Source: Hippasteria phrygiana (Eukaryota > Echinodermata > Asteroidea > Valvatida > Goniasteridae). From it: a DNA stretch of 64,000 nucleotides. Each line of letters starts with the position of its first letter. The first letter of the stretch is position 1. Both the position numbers and the translations under genes were made by a program. The stretch covers positions 62,001-126,000 of the forward strand of contig JAZGUH010000085.1 of NCBI GenBank assembly GCA_037893225.1, given 5' to 3'. Positions 23,301 to 30,990 of this stretch are shown piece by piece. The notes beneath the pieces were generated by a model, which saw only the letters and a list, made by a program, of their open reading frames with translations, did not search any database and was not told the origin of the DNA.

Positions 23301-25832
23301 GAAAAATGCCGCAGGAAACCGTAGGGTGTGAGAAATCAACGGCGGGGCCGGGGGGGGGGGGGGGGGGGCTAAAAAGCAGGCAGCCACTGCGTACACCCAT
23401 ATACATAATAACTTGTAAAAGAAAGGGAAGCAAAATCCCTCCGTTTTATCTGCAATTTGTGTACGGTTTTATATTTTTCCCCCCTTTTTCGGGAAAATAC
23501 ATTTGGTCCCCCCAAAAGAATTGTGTTCTGGATCCGCCCTTGTGAGAAATTGTGCCACAGTGCATACAAAGCGTATATGTTCGCCATTATTAAAGCCAGC
23601 TTGAAAAAATACACGTTTTTTAGCTGTTGCTTTGAAATCGATGGTGCTCAGCACTGCTCAGTCTGTCATCCGTTACTGCAGGGATGCCAGAAAGGTATGA
23701 ATGGAAAGTTGAAGAGCCAACCTCTATGATGCGACCATATTTGCAGCGGTTTCAAACTAAGACCAAGAAATAGAAACGAGAACTAGGTCACACTGTCACG
23801 ATTTTAACAACGATAGCTAACGATTCACAAAATCCGGGTAATTCGTGGACATACTCGTAGCGGCATCTTGGTGGACCCTGATGAATTTTGATGAGTCGTG
23901 ATGAATCTTGGCTGGTCGGCAAACTCCCCGACAGTTTGAACTGTTCAAAACTGTCGTGGCGGTGCTACGATTTGTTCAAGCCGTAGGGCACTCGCAGTGC
24001 GATCGTAACTCAATCGCGCACAGTCGCAGCGCCATCTTGTAGGCATTCGTGGCCTTCCGTGGCCAATCTTGGTTTATTTTTTATCACGAATCACTACGAA
24101 TATCCACGACTGTTCTATGATGTTCACGATGTTCTACGCATATGCTACAGTTTCTCTACAGTTTAGCTGCGATTCCACTACGATATATGACGATAACACA
24201 ACGACTAGTCCCGATTGACCACGACTACGCGACGATTGATGCCGATGTCTCTACGATTTATCAAGAATGCGCCACGATTCGCCACGATTCGCCTATGGTA
24301 GCGCTACGATGGCGCTACGACTGTTTAAGAATCTTTCCGATGTCACGTGATGATCGGCATAAAAAGGGGAGCGCCACTGCTGGACAAGTCATTCTACACG
24401 TTGCCATCGATGACTGACCAGATCCAGATTTTGGGCACATATATCGGAAATTCGCCTGAAATCATAGTGAAGCGTGACAAATCCTGGTACGTCGTAGGTC
24501 CATCGTCCTAAATTGTCGTTAACCTTAGCGCAATCGTCTGTAATCGGCTGTAATCGTAGAGTAGTCCTGACTAGTCCTGACGCCACTACTGAAACCGTAG
24601 TACACCTTAATAGACAGTAGCGGGTCGTGATAAATCGGCTTCAAAATCGTAAAGACATCGTCGATATACGTACAGAGGTCGTCGATATTCGTAGTGTCAT
24701 CGTAGAAGGATCGTGAGGGGGATTCGTAGGAGGGTGCAATCGGGGCACTTTCCTCCCGATTCACCCCGATTAAAACTGGTACGACTAATCGGGGGCTGTG
24801 GTCGCAAAAAATCGTGACAGTGTGACCTAGGCTTTACAGGGACGAGGTCGCAGCGATGTTAACGTAGCGCAGACCCCTACTGAAATTTTGGAGCCGTGTT
24901 TAAACGCTCCAAAACCCCTCACCTGGACAGTCGCTTGGGTCTTCGGTCCAAGCACAGGAGTACGTGTGCCAGAAGCGCTCCTGCGCCCCGGCATCTACTT
25001 TCGAACTCTCCCACGAGAAGGCGGCCACCTCATCCTGGCTGCACCGGGACGCGCCCAGGCACGCCCAGGCGAACCGTAGCCGCTCCTCCGGCATCAGGAG
25101 GTGCAGGGCATCCGACATCTCCGGGGAAAGATGGGAAGAGGGCATACCTGCCATGACCGTAAAAAAGAACAAGCTGTTTAAAACACAATTTTGCAGAGCG
25201 CAAAAAGTTTTTTGTAAAAAACAAAACAAATGAGTTACAAGCCGAAAAGTGATTTATGGGAGATCTATTGCTCGTGACTGATTCTCGGCTGTTTTTTGCC
25301 GAGTAGAAAATTTGCAGAACAATATTCTTTGCTGAGCATTCATGTGAAATTGGGCTCAGGATCCCAATTTTTAGATCTGCAAAGTAGGAAATGTTGTTAA
25401 GCAAAAGTTCTTTCCAAAGTTAAAATAGAAATCAGCAGCGAACCAGTCGCAAGTAATTTGTATATACGTCATTTAACATTTCGACTTGTAACATATTTTT
25501 TTTGCAAAGATGCAGTGGCGTATCAAGCGGCCCCCCCCCCCCCCCCCCGGCAGCATTTGAGGCGTCATAAAAAACAAAAGGGAATAGTGTTTTTGCGACG
25601 GTTTTCAGACGGTTTAGACGTTGTTTGCCCTCCCTGGCACAAAAAGCTGGATACGCTACTGCAAAGATGTCTGCTTTTAGCAGCTCCGTGAAATTGGCCT
25701 ATGATAGGCAGGGGTAATTTAATCTCTAACTTGGGCGTCAGTAATCAAACACGTACTGCGTGATGTTTGCTTACCAAAGGTGAGATGTACACAGCACACG
25801 ATGACAATTTGTGTATAAAGTTGCGCCCACAT
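2057..25832 (-). CDS. Secreted multi-domain TSP1/laminin-G protein, 17 exons placed, 3' end not seen
   Basis: Seventeen exons on the minus strand join into about 1,005 codons. Order: signal peptide (25775-25832), Cys-rich module A (24923-25147), TSP1 (21779-21958), Cys-rich module B (18719-18846 plus 18081-18132), seven TSP1 exons (16763-16939, 16044-16223, 14668-14865, 11651-11800, 10477-10647, 9717-9896, 8900-9070), laminin-G domain 1 (7843-8090, 7186-7409, 5822-5947) and laminin-G domain 2 (4624-4871, 2057-2357). All TSP1 exons are symmetrical phase 1-1, as is usual for shuffled extracellular modules. TSP1 repeats typically bind glycosaminoglycans or matrix proteins, so an extracellular matrix or immune recognition role is inferred. 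The final exon exits in phase 1, so coding continues, probably left of the window. One junction (7843 to 7409) has mismatched phases and is unresolved. No named orthologue was recognised; the mix differs from properdin, agrin and thrombospondin. Confidence 0.85.
2373..2516. mobile_element. Short inverted-repeat MITE next to LamG exon 17
   Basis: Left GACAGATCGATTATAAGCAC-CGCCC and right inverse GATAGACTGATCCATTAAGC-ACCGCCCC, both followed by a CCAATCA box. About 145 bp, ending 15 bp upstream of the exon 17 acceptor. Confidence 0.55.
2584..3493. mobile_element. Inverted-repeat element interrupted by a MITE
   Basis: Left end CAGTGTTCTCCACG followed by TTTTAGCAGGGCGG; the right end is the inverse (CAATGTTCTCCACG, then TTTTAGCAGGGCGG). 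Near the right end TTAGCGGGGCGG-like units are repeated several times. The MITE at 3073-3279 splits it. Confidence 0.6.
3073..3279. mobile_element. hAT-like MITE nested in a larger element
   Basis: Ends CAGTGGCGGATCTA and inverse CAGGGACGGATCTA, with a C/G-rich interior. TGTTAAT occurs at both edges. Sits inside the inverted-repeat element 2584-3493. Confidence 0.65.
4624..4871 (-). CDS. Exon 16: laminin-G domain 2, N-terminal part
   Basis: 248 nt, phase 1 in and 0 out, donor GTAGGT. QFSVTITFRPDSPNGIILYA is a typical LamG opening (strand then G-x-I/L-L-Y). It is followed by SFVAMTMIDCRVSLFANLG, equivalent to the strand that carries V-D-G-R-V in other LamG domains. The acceptor ACAG was chosen for its pyrimidine tract and fitting phase. 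Confidence 0.83.
4995..5480. mobile_element. Partial copy of the AAAGGTAGTGTACA element family
   Basis: Shares with 1207-2005 the blocks TACTGAATTATT, GAAATACC, CACCTGGTGTGCTGTC and a following Lys-like AAGAAAAG stretch. An inverted relative at 6045-6310 lies on the other side of LamG exon 15. Both are intronic. Confidence 0.5.
5822..5947 (-). CDS. Exon 15: laminin-G domain 1, C-terminal part
   Basis: 126 nt, phase 1-1, acceptor ATGCAG and donor GTCAGA. GFVGAVSIIRVNYKEYTL matches the LamG end motif G-F-x-G-C-I, but the cysteine is Ala. The usual partner position reads VGTH instead of a Cys. The domain therefore appears to lack its usual C-terminal disulfide. Confidence 0.82.
6045..6310 (-). 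mobile_element. Inverted partial copy of the same element family
   Basis: Contains the 24-bp near-palindrome AACGATGGTCGG-CCGACCATCG at about 6177-6200, then GACAACACACCAGGTGCC and the TGAGTAGTTTTG block, the reverse of the copy at 4995. The palindrome recurs at 63353-63376. Confidence 0.5.
7186..7409 (-). CDS. Exon 14: laminin-G domain 1, middle part
   Basis: 224 nt, phase 2 in and 1 out, donor GTAAGT. Contains NKWNSVEVTISGG (the W-H-x-V-like LamG strand), SVRLNDGAPV (the L-x-V-D-G equivalent) and PMYIGGALP (the L-Y-I-G-G-x-P signature). Confidence 0.88.
7843..8090 (-). CDS. Exon 13: laminin-G domain 1, N-terminal part
   Basis: Acceptor ATGCAG in phase 1; 248 nt to the strong donor GTAAGT (phase 0). 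Beta-sandwich style sequence: LLIYMRFMPS, SGLLALRHDDD, VGMAEGRVRLYAK, which fit LamG strands and the usual G-R-V-x-L segment. The phase-0 exit does not fit the phase-2 entry of the next exon. Either a small exon between them was missed, or the donor is GTGCCT at 7814, which restores the frame but adds an odd insertion. Confidence 0.8.
8155..8320 (+). mobile_element. tRNA-derived SINE, copy 1
   Basis: A-box region GGTCGAATGGTCAAGACG and B-box GGGTTCGAGTCCCAC, then GTAAGCCTGTG, ACAGGCTCTCG and AAAGCACTGAG ... ACGTCGGGAAAGGG. Same body at 12296-12450 and 58094-58280. Confidence 0.7.
8900..9070 (-). CDS. Exon 12: thrombospondin type-1 repeat 8
   Basis: 171 nt, phase 1-1, acceptor TTTCAG and donor GTACAT. 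NWASWGDWAVCSRTCGEG, KRDRTC, then VLCYEKPCPG; all six cysteines. Last TSP1 before the laminin-G exons. Confidence 0.92.
9717..9896 (-). CDS. Exon 11: thrombospondin type-1 repeat 7
   Basis: 180 nt, phase 1-1. WELWGQWSRCTVTCAGG, TRTRGC, then NVCNFLPCPG. Six cysteines; the usual GGW start is replaced by SSPTW. Confidence 0.91.
10477..10647 (-). CDS. Exon 10: thrombospondin type-1 repeat 6
   Basis: 171 nt, phase 1-1, acceptor ATACAG and donor GTAAAA. GGWTEWTEWSVCTVTCGEG followed by KRHRQC and LVSECPG; a canonical repeat with three tryptophans and six cysteines. Confidence 0.94.
11651..11800 (-). CDS. Exon 9: short thrombospondin type-1 repeat 5
   Basis: 150 nt, phase 1-1, acceptor TTTTAG and donor GTACAT. 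EEWSHWSECSAACDSG, RIRHRTC and LCNVDLPCKG; six cysteines. It is the shortest TSP1 of the series (50 codons) because the loop between Cys3 and Cys4 is reduced. Confidence 0.9.
11995..12147. mobile_element. Short MITE (AAAGGGCYRGTCACAC ends)
   Basis: AAAGGGCTGGTCACAC on the left and the inverse of AAAGGGCCAGTCACAC on the right, about 153 bp. The same GGGC ... TCACAC ending type is seen at 55691-55890. Confidence 0.6.
12296..12450 (+). mobile_element. tRNA-derived SINE, copy 2 (5' truncated)
   Basis: Retains AGCAGGAAGTCGTGGGTTCG (B-box side), GTAAGCCTGTG and the shared body up to GGGCAAAAGAGAAAACATCT. The A-box side is missing. Confidence 0.68.
12540..12625. repeat. Perfect hairpin: 40-bp arms, 6-nt loop
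   Basis: Left arm 12540-12579 and right arm 12586-12625 are exact inverses; the loop is GCGAAT. The arm begins GTAGCTCGAAAATTCCAGCT. Pairing continues imperfectly outside (CTTCGAAG against CTTCAAAG). Lies in an intron of the TSP1/LamG gene, downstream of a SINE. Confidence 0.95.
14386..14558. repeat. Minisatellite of palindromic 22-bp units
   Basis: Eight units of AAGTGGCGGCCGCCAGATAA-TT with G/A changes. Each core TGGCGGCCGCCA is a perfect palindrome containing a NotI site in four units. Intronic in the TSP1/LamG gene. Confidence 0.9.
14668..14865 (-). CDS. Exon 8: thrombospondin type-1 repeat 4
   Basis: 198 nt, phase 1-1. GGWSEWSSWTVCTAICGQG, then KERAC and four more cysteines up to APFCEG. 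The donor is taken as GTAGGT because it gives phase 1; this leaves a short extra tail of six residues after the last cysteine. Confidence 0.88.
16044..16223 (-). CDS. Exon 7: thrombospondin type-1 repeat 3
   Basis: 180 nt, phase 1-1, acceptor GATAG and donor GTAAGA. TPWSMWSACSSTCNEG with a single WxxW, an Arg strand TRRC and six cysteines, ending GLCPG. The segment between Cys4 and Cys5 is longer and less typical than in its neighbours. Confidence 0.88.
16763..16939 (-). CDS. Exon 6: thrombospondin type-1 repeat 2
   Basis: 177 nt, phase 1-1. VDGGWAEWTMWSGCSSRCG, then YRSRRC and four further cysteines ending in DDSCVDAG. All six TSP1 cysteines are present. Confidence 0.92.
17491..17564 (-). 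repeat. tRNA-like sequence (likely tRNA-derived repeat), copy 1
   Basis: Reads GGCAAGATAGCTCAGTTGGT ... GGTTCGAATCCCGCTCCTGCC with A- and B-boxes and a foldable acceptor stem (one A-C mismatch). Position 33 of the anticodon loop is C, not the near-universal T. The flanks AACAAAGAAACTGG and CTATGTTGGCGGTCTCCC are conserved at the other two copies, so this is a dispersed tRNA-derived repeat more than an ordinary tRNA-Thr gene. Confidence 0.55.
18081..18132 (-). CDS. Exon 5: second half of Cys-rich module B (micro-exon)
   Basis: A 52-nt exon between the acceptor TGTACAG and the strong donor GTGAGT. Phase 0 in gives DAYWTNLICYKHFEGCAG, which matches the end of exon 2 (Trp, Tyr, Cys, Cys then Gly). 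It exits in phase 1, as needed for the following TSP1 exon. Confidence 0.6.
18474..18598. mobile_element. Short MITE (TATAGAGTACCGAAGT ends)
   Basis: ATAGAGTACCGAAGTGATGA at the left, inverse CTATAGAGTACCGAAGTCTG at the right. TGACGTCA-type words are present in both arms. 125 bp, intronic. Confidence 0.55.
18719..18846 (-). CDS. Exon 4: first half of Cys-rich module B
   Basis: Open frame after the acceptor CTACAG, phase 1 in and phase 0 out. Encodes an acidic stretch followed by MACMDWRCSYQQ. The donor is uncertain: GTCAGA (used here) and GTAACG at 18730 both give phase 0 and fit exon 5, while the better-looking GTAAAC at 18716 gives the wrong phase. Related in pattern to exon 2. Confidence 0.55.
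19058..19469. mobile_element. Second copy of the TAGGGCTGT hAT MITE
   Basis: TAGGGCTGTCCCGAATA at the left and the inverse of TAGGGCTGTTCATTTTCG at the right. The interior shares GGCGCTTAG and AGTGTCAAATGCC with the 36689 copy. Flanks are AT-only, so the target duplication is unclear. Lies in an intron of the TSP1/LamG gene. Confidence 0.72.
20160..20600. repeat. Minisatellite, 23-bp unit GTGGCCCCCACTGAAAAATG-TTA
   Basis: About seven nearly identical units (20180-20340), then progressively degenerate units with GCCCCCACTGAAAA and TTAGT to about 20600. Confidence 0.88.
20765..21245 (+). mobile_element. 5S rRNA-derived SINE
   Basis: The head reads GAAGTTAAGCAACGTTAATT and GTACTTGGATGGGAAACCAC, which match the internal promoter region of 5S rRNA. 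The body then has GACGTTAAGCCGGAGATC and AAAGAACCTAGAGCACCTGT, and the tail is a simple repeat of TGAATGT followed by AAATAAAATAAA. This is the layout of a SINE3-type element, not a functional 5S gene. Confidence 0.75.
21779..21958 (-). CDS. Exon 3: thrombospondin type-1 repeat 1
   Basis: 180 nt, phase 1-1, acceptor AACAG and donor GTAAAT. Shows the tryptophan ladder WSAWSEW, the core CDTTCGEG and the Arg-rich strand RLRYRVC. Six cysteines in the TSP1 pattern end with VPCP. The WxxW sites are candidates for C-mannosylation, as is usual for the family. Confidence 0.93.
22198..22380. mobile_element. Short MITE (GAATTGACCTATCGC ends)
   Basis: GAATTGACCTATCGC at the left and its near-exact inverse at the right, 183 bp apart end to end. 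Interior includes GTGATTGGACAATAATTCAC. Intronic. Confidence 0.6.
23783..24830. mobile_element. 1-kb foldback-like element with perfect terminal repeats
   Basis: Ends in CTAGGTCACACTGTCACGAT and its exact inverse (the match continues to 23 bp). The interior is built of degenerate CGA-type words: ACGA and GATTC forms dominate the left half, TCGT and CGTAG the right half, so the element is roughly palindromic throughout. No coding capacity seen. Lies in intron 2 of the TSP1/LamG gene. Confidence 0.75.
24923..25147 (-). CDS. Exon 2: Cys-rich module A
   Basis: Bounded by an acceptor CAG and the donor GTGAGG; 225 nt, phase 1-1. Encodes about 75 residues with the pattern AWACLGASRC ... RFWHTYSCAW ... 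DCPG, that is, two cysteine pairs and aromatic residues. It has no family I recognise. It matches in layout the two exons at 18719-18846 and 18081-18132 (MACMDWRC ... AYWTNLICY ... EGCAG), so the module occurs twice, each copy followed directly by TSP1. Confidence 0.72.
25775..25832 (-). CDS. Exon 1: start codon and signal peptide of the TSP1/LamG protein
   Basis: Begins with ATG and encodes 19 residues, MWAQLYTQIVIVCCVHLTF, ending at the donor GTAAGC in phase 1. The hydrophobic core after a short N-terminus is typical of a secretory signal peptide. The exit phase matches the phase-1 acceptor of the next exon, forming a Gly codon. The exon is too short for a normal ORF scan. It was chosen as the start because frame, splice site and signal-peptide character agree. 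Confidence 0.7.
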
Positions 25833-26389
25833 CTAACAAACAAATATATCAAACAAATCAGTAATTAAATCACAGAGATCATCAACGATATCGACCATGA
25901 TGATATCGACCATCAAAAGTTGGGTTGCTGCAAAGCCTATTAAACGATAGGCATGAATAATTAGTTAAGGTAACAACAAATATACCGACGGGTAAAGCCT
26001 ATAGCTATTCGGTTATTTTCATCTCAAATGTGGTAAAACACATTTAAAATAAAAGAACCGAAGTCGAGTTAGGTTTAGCCTATGGGGGAAAAAGATTGAT
26101 TGAGGCTTCAAACTTAATTTTGGGACGATAAAACCATTTACGAACTTTAAAAAAATATAGGTGTCATATGAAGTAGCTGCTATCGCCCTTTGGATCAAAC
26201 TTTCTTCAGTGTGTGTCAATTAAATATGTTTGCACGGCGCTGTTGGTCGAATTAATGTTCTGATGAAAGCTGTAGTTTATAGGCCTAACGTCGGACTTGT
26301 AGTCCAAGAAATCGACTTCAATTGGAGAAGGTTGGGGAAGGGTACGATGGGAAAGGGGTTTGTAAGAGAAAAGAAGGAATAAATCTGTT

Positions 26390-26830
26390 CGATATTCTCA
26401 ATGCATCATGGGATGGGTGGATGACAAACAGTACGGCATTAGAAGAGCATGCGCACTTAGACATGCATGTGATTGGTCATTTTCAGATTTTGGTTGCATT
26501 GGTTGTAAAATCCTATTCTGATGTGACATTATAGCTGTTTTAATTTCAATTAGTAACCAATTCATTAGTAACCGATACCCCGAGATTCTCCTATTATTTC
26601 CGTATTGTTATTGCCATTAAAAATTGATTTGTTCTTGTTACATGTATTATTTTCCTTATCTTCCACGCAAATAAGATGGGCCTTTAAGGCTTTATGCTAT
26701 ATGTGAAAAGAGGCCTATGTGTCAACTCACGACAGATATTTAATCAATTAATATTTTGACCGGTTCACAAATTCCACAGGTCTATGTATAAATTACATGG
26801 TTTGTTTGTCATCCAAACCCACATTGCATT
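26390..26830. repeat. Dispersed repeat, copy A
   Basis: Collinear with 45455-45850: GGCATTAGAAGAGCA, GTGATTGG, TACCCCGAGA, ATTGCCATTAAA, GACAGATATTTA and the GTTCACA ... TATAAAT end. Confidence 0.6.
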
Positions 26831-28177
26831 GCATTGAGAATGTCGAAATAGTTTATGAGGGTCGGGCACAGAGAAAGTGTGTGGGGGGGATTGTGTAGTG
26901 TAGGGACCCTCTTTATAAGTTTTGATCAAATTCTAACAGTTAGTCAAGGATATTTTGTCTTATTCCAAAATGACTTTTTCAACCTAAAACAGTGTTCTCT
27001 TAATTTTACTGACATCTTGTTTGTAATTTTGAACAGTTTATTGCAGTAGAAAAAGCAATTTTCTTACGCGCTTTACGGCAGTTGCCATGCGAATCAACGC
27101 GGTTTTGCGTGTGCATCGCGGTGATCGCCATTTTTTTCGCGTTGCGTTTGGTCGTCTTCATCGTCACTTTACCCCAAAATTTCCCGAACGTGAAAAACTA
27201 AAACCCTGCAGTTCTCTATCTACGGCATACCTGTTGGTTTGTAATGTCGCTATTTGGCAATTCCAATAACCTAAAAGCGGATTTTTGTTCCCTTGAAGGA
27301 AACAGGGCCTTACACTACAGTACACTACACAATCGCCGGGTGGGGTGTTATAAAGAAAAAGTAGGAGGCTATGTTAAAATTGTTCAAATCACAGTGGACA
27401 ATAAGTTAAACCTGGGATTTTTTATCATAATTGAGCAATCATTCAGGGTTATTTGAAATATAAATCCTCACCGTTATTAAGACCAGCTCAGTTTGAACCG
27501 TAGGCCTATACTGAATGTAGGCCTAGTCCTACTGCCTCGCCAACGATAGAAAGCACATCCTTAACCTTGACCTCCAAACTGTTATTTTCAACAAGCGTTC
27601 CAACAAATTGGCTCCGAATTGTGTTGCGAAGGCGCAGAACTCAAGGGCACTATGCGGCAAAAAGGACAAATCTTGAAAATCTCTTGAAATTGCGAAGAAA
27701 ATGCCGTTTGTTAAAACAAAATAGTGCTAAGAAATTCGTTCCCGATTTTTCAAAAACTTGTGTGTGCGCGTCGACGCGTGCTAAATTTTCTTTGAAACGC
27801 GCGCGCCTCAAACGGTACAGCTAGCTGGCCGCGAGTCGATCTCAAAATCTAACGAGATTTGGCGAGAATTTGTATGCACTACAAAGTGTGCAGCGTGCTG
27901 TTTTGTGATGTTTTTTCGACTATGGGCGGCACAAGGAACTTTGGAGACGTCTTGAGGAGATTCCTGAAGTGTTTCTTGACAAAACAAGGTGAAAATATTC
28001 TACTTTTTGGGCATCGGCTGTATACGTGCGCGTACACCAGCAGCGTCATATAGAACAGTCTGATAACAACTTATTGTGCGCTGAACTACTGTTCTAATTC
28101 TATGAGTTGTGTGCGTTGTGCTACCCCATTGTTGACGTCACTTAAGTAAGGAATATGTAGCACTTTTCACCATGCAT

Positions 28178-28676
28178 GAGCAAGTTCGGTTGGGCGACTA
28201 GAGTGACTAGACTTAACCATAGTCGATCTAGATGTCACCCGAACGCTGCGCGGTTTGACTAGCTAGTGCAACTGGATTAACCTAGCTCCGGACCATGGTT
28301 TCTCTAGTCACTCGCGAGTTTACGTCACGGTTTCAAGATGGAGGATCTGGGCAAGTTTTGCAAACGTTTACGATAATTTGTTGGTTTTGTCGAATGGTAA
28401 TAACTCTTTGCAATAAGATAATGAATTATTTATTGCACCAAAGTTAAGTACAGAAAATAATAGAAATAAATAATAGAAAGAAAAAAATGACGTAAAAACA
28501 TTTGCTTCGTTAACAATTAGCAGACGACATTCTTTACAGTTTGTTGTTGCTACACAAACTAGATTTGACGTAGTTGGTCGACTAGATGCGTTCGACTGAA
28601 AACAGACCACGCATGCGTGATTTGAATCGCAAAATTGACAAAAGGGACTAGATCAGCAGCACCCGAACTTGCTCTT
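28178..28676. mobile_element. Probable inverted-repeat element (GAGCAAGTTCGG ends)
   Basis: GAGCAAGTTCGGTTGG at the left, inverse GAGCAAGTTCGGGTGC at the right, with CTAGT-rich subterminal words on both sides (GACTAGAGTGACTAG, GGTCGACTAG). No target duplication seen. Confidence 0.45.
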
Positions 28677-29821
28677 GGATACGAACTTTCCTGAGTAATA
28701 GGAATGGGTTTTCGAAACTGTACCTTGGCTCCACCAACATGGCGGCTGCTGGCGACAGTTGTTTGTACAGCGCGCGTCAACGGCCAATGAGCAATCCAGA
28801 TTGTGTATACATGGAGATGGCTATTGCTGGCAATCAATTTCCATCAAAGATTTCTATTTCGAATTTACATTGTGCCATATTGTGGTCTGGTATCTTAAAA
28901 CTGGCATGTACTGTAACATTGCCTCATGATTTGTTAGCCGTGTTAGTCAGCTACATGTAGATACAAATAAATACAGTATTGAAAGTAGCATGAGAGATAG
29001 GCAGCACTTTAACCCTAACAGCTGAATCCATCAATATCAATACGAATTTCCACACACCCTTGGGGGTTTAGGGTTAACGACTAACTAAAATTATGGTAAC
29101 TAAAATTATGGTATAATCTTTCGTAGCTTGCAGCTACATCTTCAGTTGCATATGGTGAAGTCGCTATAGCTACGAAATCTCTCATGATTTGTAAAGCTTA
29201 CATGCACATTGCAGTGGTTGCACTATTTCGTTTCTTCTCCACTGAATTAAAACTAAACTAGTACACTACCCAAAATGACTGGCACAGCATTCCAGTGTTA
29301 TATGCAGATCTTTAAAAAAAAATACATTTTATTTGCCTCGGACCTAAATTTATTTTACCATTACACTCTGAATGTTACTTAACAAAGTTGTTTAGCTAGA
29401 TACAGATAAACATTGAAGGTAGCACTTTGTAATATTTAATTATACAAAATAATTTTGGATATCACTTGAGGTATTGTAAATGCATTACAAAAAATTACTT
29501 ACAAAGATCACTAAACAACAACAACCAATGCCAGACAGTTTATACTTCTGGGAAAAAAATATATAAAAATATACTTTTGTCCTAGCATCAAATGCCAATG
29601 CCTGCAGAAGAGTACCTGTTTCATGGATATAGTGCTAATAAGAATAAGTACATTAGTTTTAAATCTGATAACAATGTTTAATAAATCTTTATAAAGCAGA
29701 TTCGGGAAAAAATACCAAAAAACGAAAGGGTGAAAATGTGTAAAGTATCAAAATGCAGCATGTACCACGACCATATTTTACAATTGTTCGTGTCACATTG
29801 AATCCGACATTTGGAACTAAC

Positions 29822-30200
29822 AGGCCATCAGCCTCGGTCCAAAAATCGGGCCACCGGTATCAAATGATCGAGAGGAGTAATGCTCATAGCGATTTTTGGC
29901 AAGGTATGCACACCTAGAGTTGGAAAATGTGTGACAGCATTGCAGCGTGAGCGGTGGCAGCTTTTGGGTTGTTATCACCTTTTAATTTTGCTTTTCAAAA
30001 TGGCCTCCAATTTGCTTGTTACCGGATTAATTATATGTGGTAACAAGGATTTTAGTGGCAATTTTTTTCTTTTTAAGCTGCCACCGCTGCAATGCTATCA
30101 CATATTTTTCAACTACACTAGGGGTGTATACATTGCCAAAAATCACCATGAGCATTATTCCCCTCATTTGATACCGACCAACCCCCCAGGCTGATGGCCT
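29822..30200. mobile_element. Foldback MITE (AGGCCATCAGCC ends)
   Basis: AGGCCATCAGCC at the left and GGCTGATGGCCT at the right. Arms of about 150 bp remain recognisable, with pairs such as GTATCAAATGA, TGCTCAT and GCAGCGTGAGCGGTGGCAGC against their inverses. Confidence 0.7.
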
Positions 30201-30739
30201 ATAATTTAATTCCCTCCCAATTTTCACCATTGCTGTATAAACTATAATCCTAAGTTTTGAGTTCATTGACAAGGATTTTTATGACTCGAATACATGTAGG
30301 ACAGCGCTATATCAGAGTTACTGTAAATCTCCACGTCCTTTGTACCAATTCTAGGGAGTAATTACAAGATTTTGGTTTTCACATTCATTTAACAATTGTT
30401 GACTGCTGTGATGTGAGATATGACGTTTTTAACACCCGAGGGAGGCATAGCACCCGAGGCAAAGCCGAGGGTGCTATGCGTCCCCCCGCCTGGGTCTATA
30501 GGTCTGAAAATTGTTATCTATCAAAGATTTATCCTCTATTTAGAACTGGACACAGGAAAACAGTGAAATGTAAGGGTGATAGGGCTGGTAATCTCCAGCA
30601 CACACTGCCTTAAAATGCCCCCCCCCCCCCCCCCAAGTTAATCTCTTGGGTTAGTTACCAAAATTATGTCCAAGGTCTAGATGCCTAAATTATAATCATA
30701 ATGTGTAATATTACAGAGAAATAAAGACAAACCAAAGCA

Positions 30740-30990
30740 TTGACATCTAGACATTCAGACTGGCGCCACAGGCAGCGTGGCCTGTAAGCAACCAAAGTGC
30801 AATATGGACCAAGGGCACCAGTCCGACTTTTCTGAACCAAACTGTTACCCCCGAAATGATTTTCCGACAAACAGTGCATTTTCAATGGGTGGCCATGTAC
30901 ATGATTATTCTATTATGTTGAATGATCTTTCAAACCGTAGCTATTTTAAGCCCAATCGGGTTCCTCCCAGGCAGTGTGGCCCCCTTTAGG
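30740..30990. repeat. Dispersed repeat, copy 2
   Basis: ACATTCAGACTGGCGCCAC, AACCAAAG, CCAAGGGCACCAGTC and GAATGATCTTTC in the same order as 360-690. Confidence 0.55.

Noticed and set aside
28739..28960. First exon of a gene starting ATGGCGGCTG
   Set aside because: The start context is good, but the frame has no signal peptide or domain and no clear donor with a partner exon.
29880..30272. Overlapping open frames of 81-104 codons on both strands
   Set aside because: They mirror each other because they lie in the arms of the foldback element 29822-30200.
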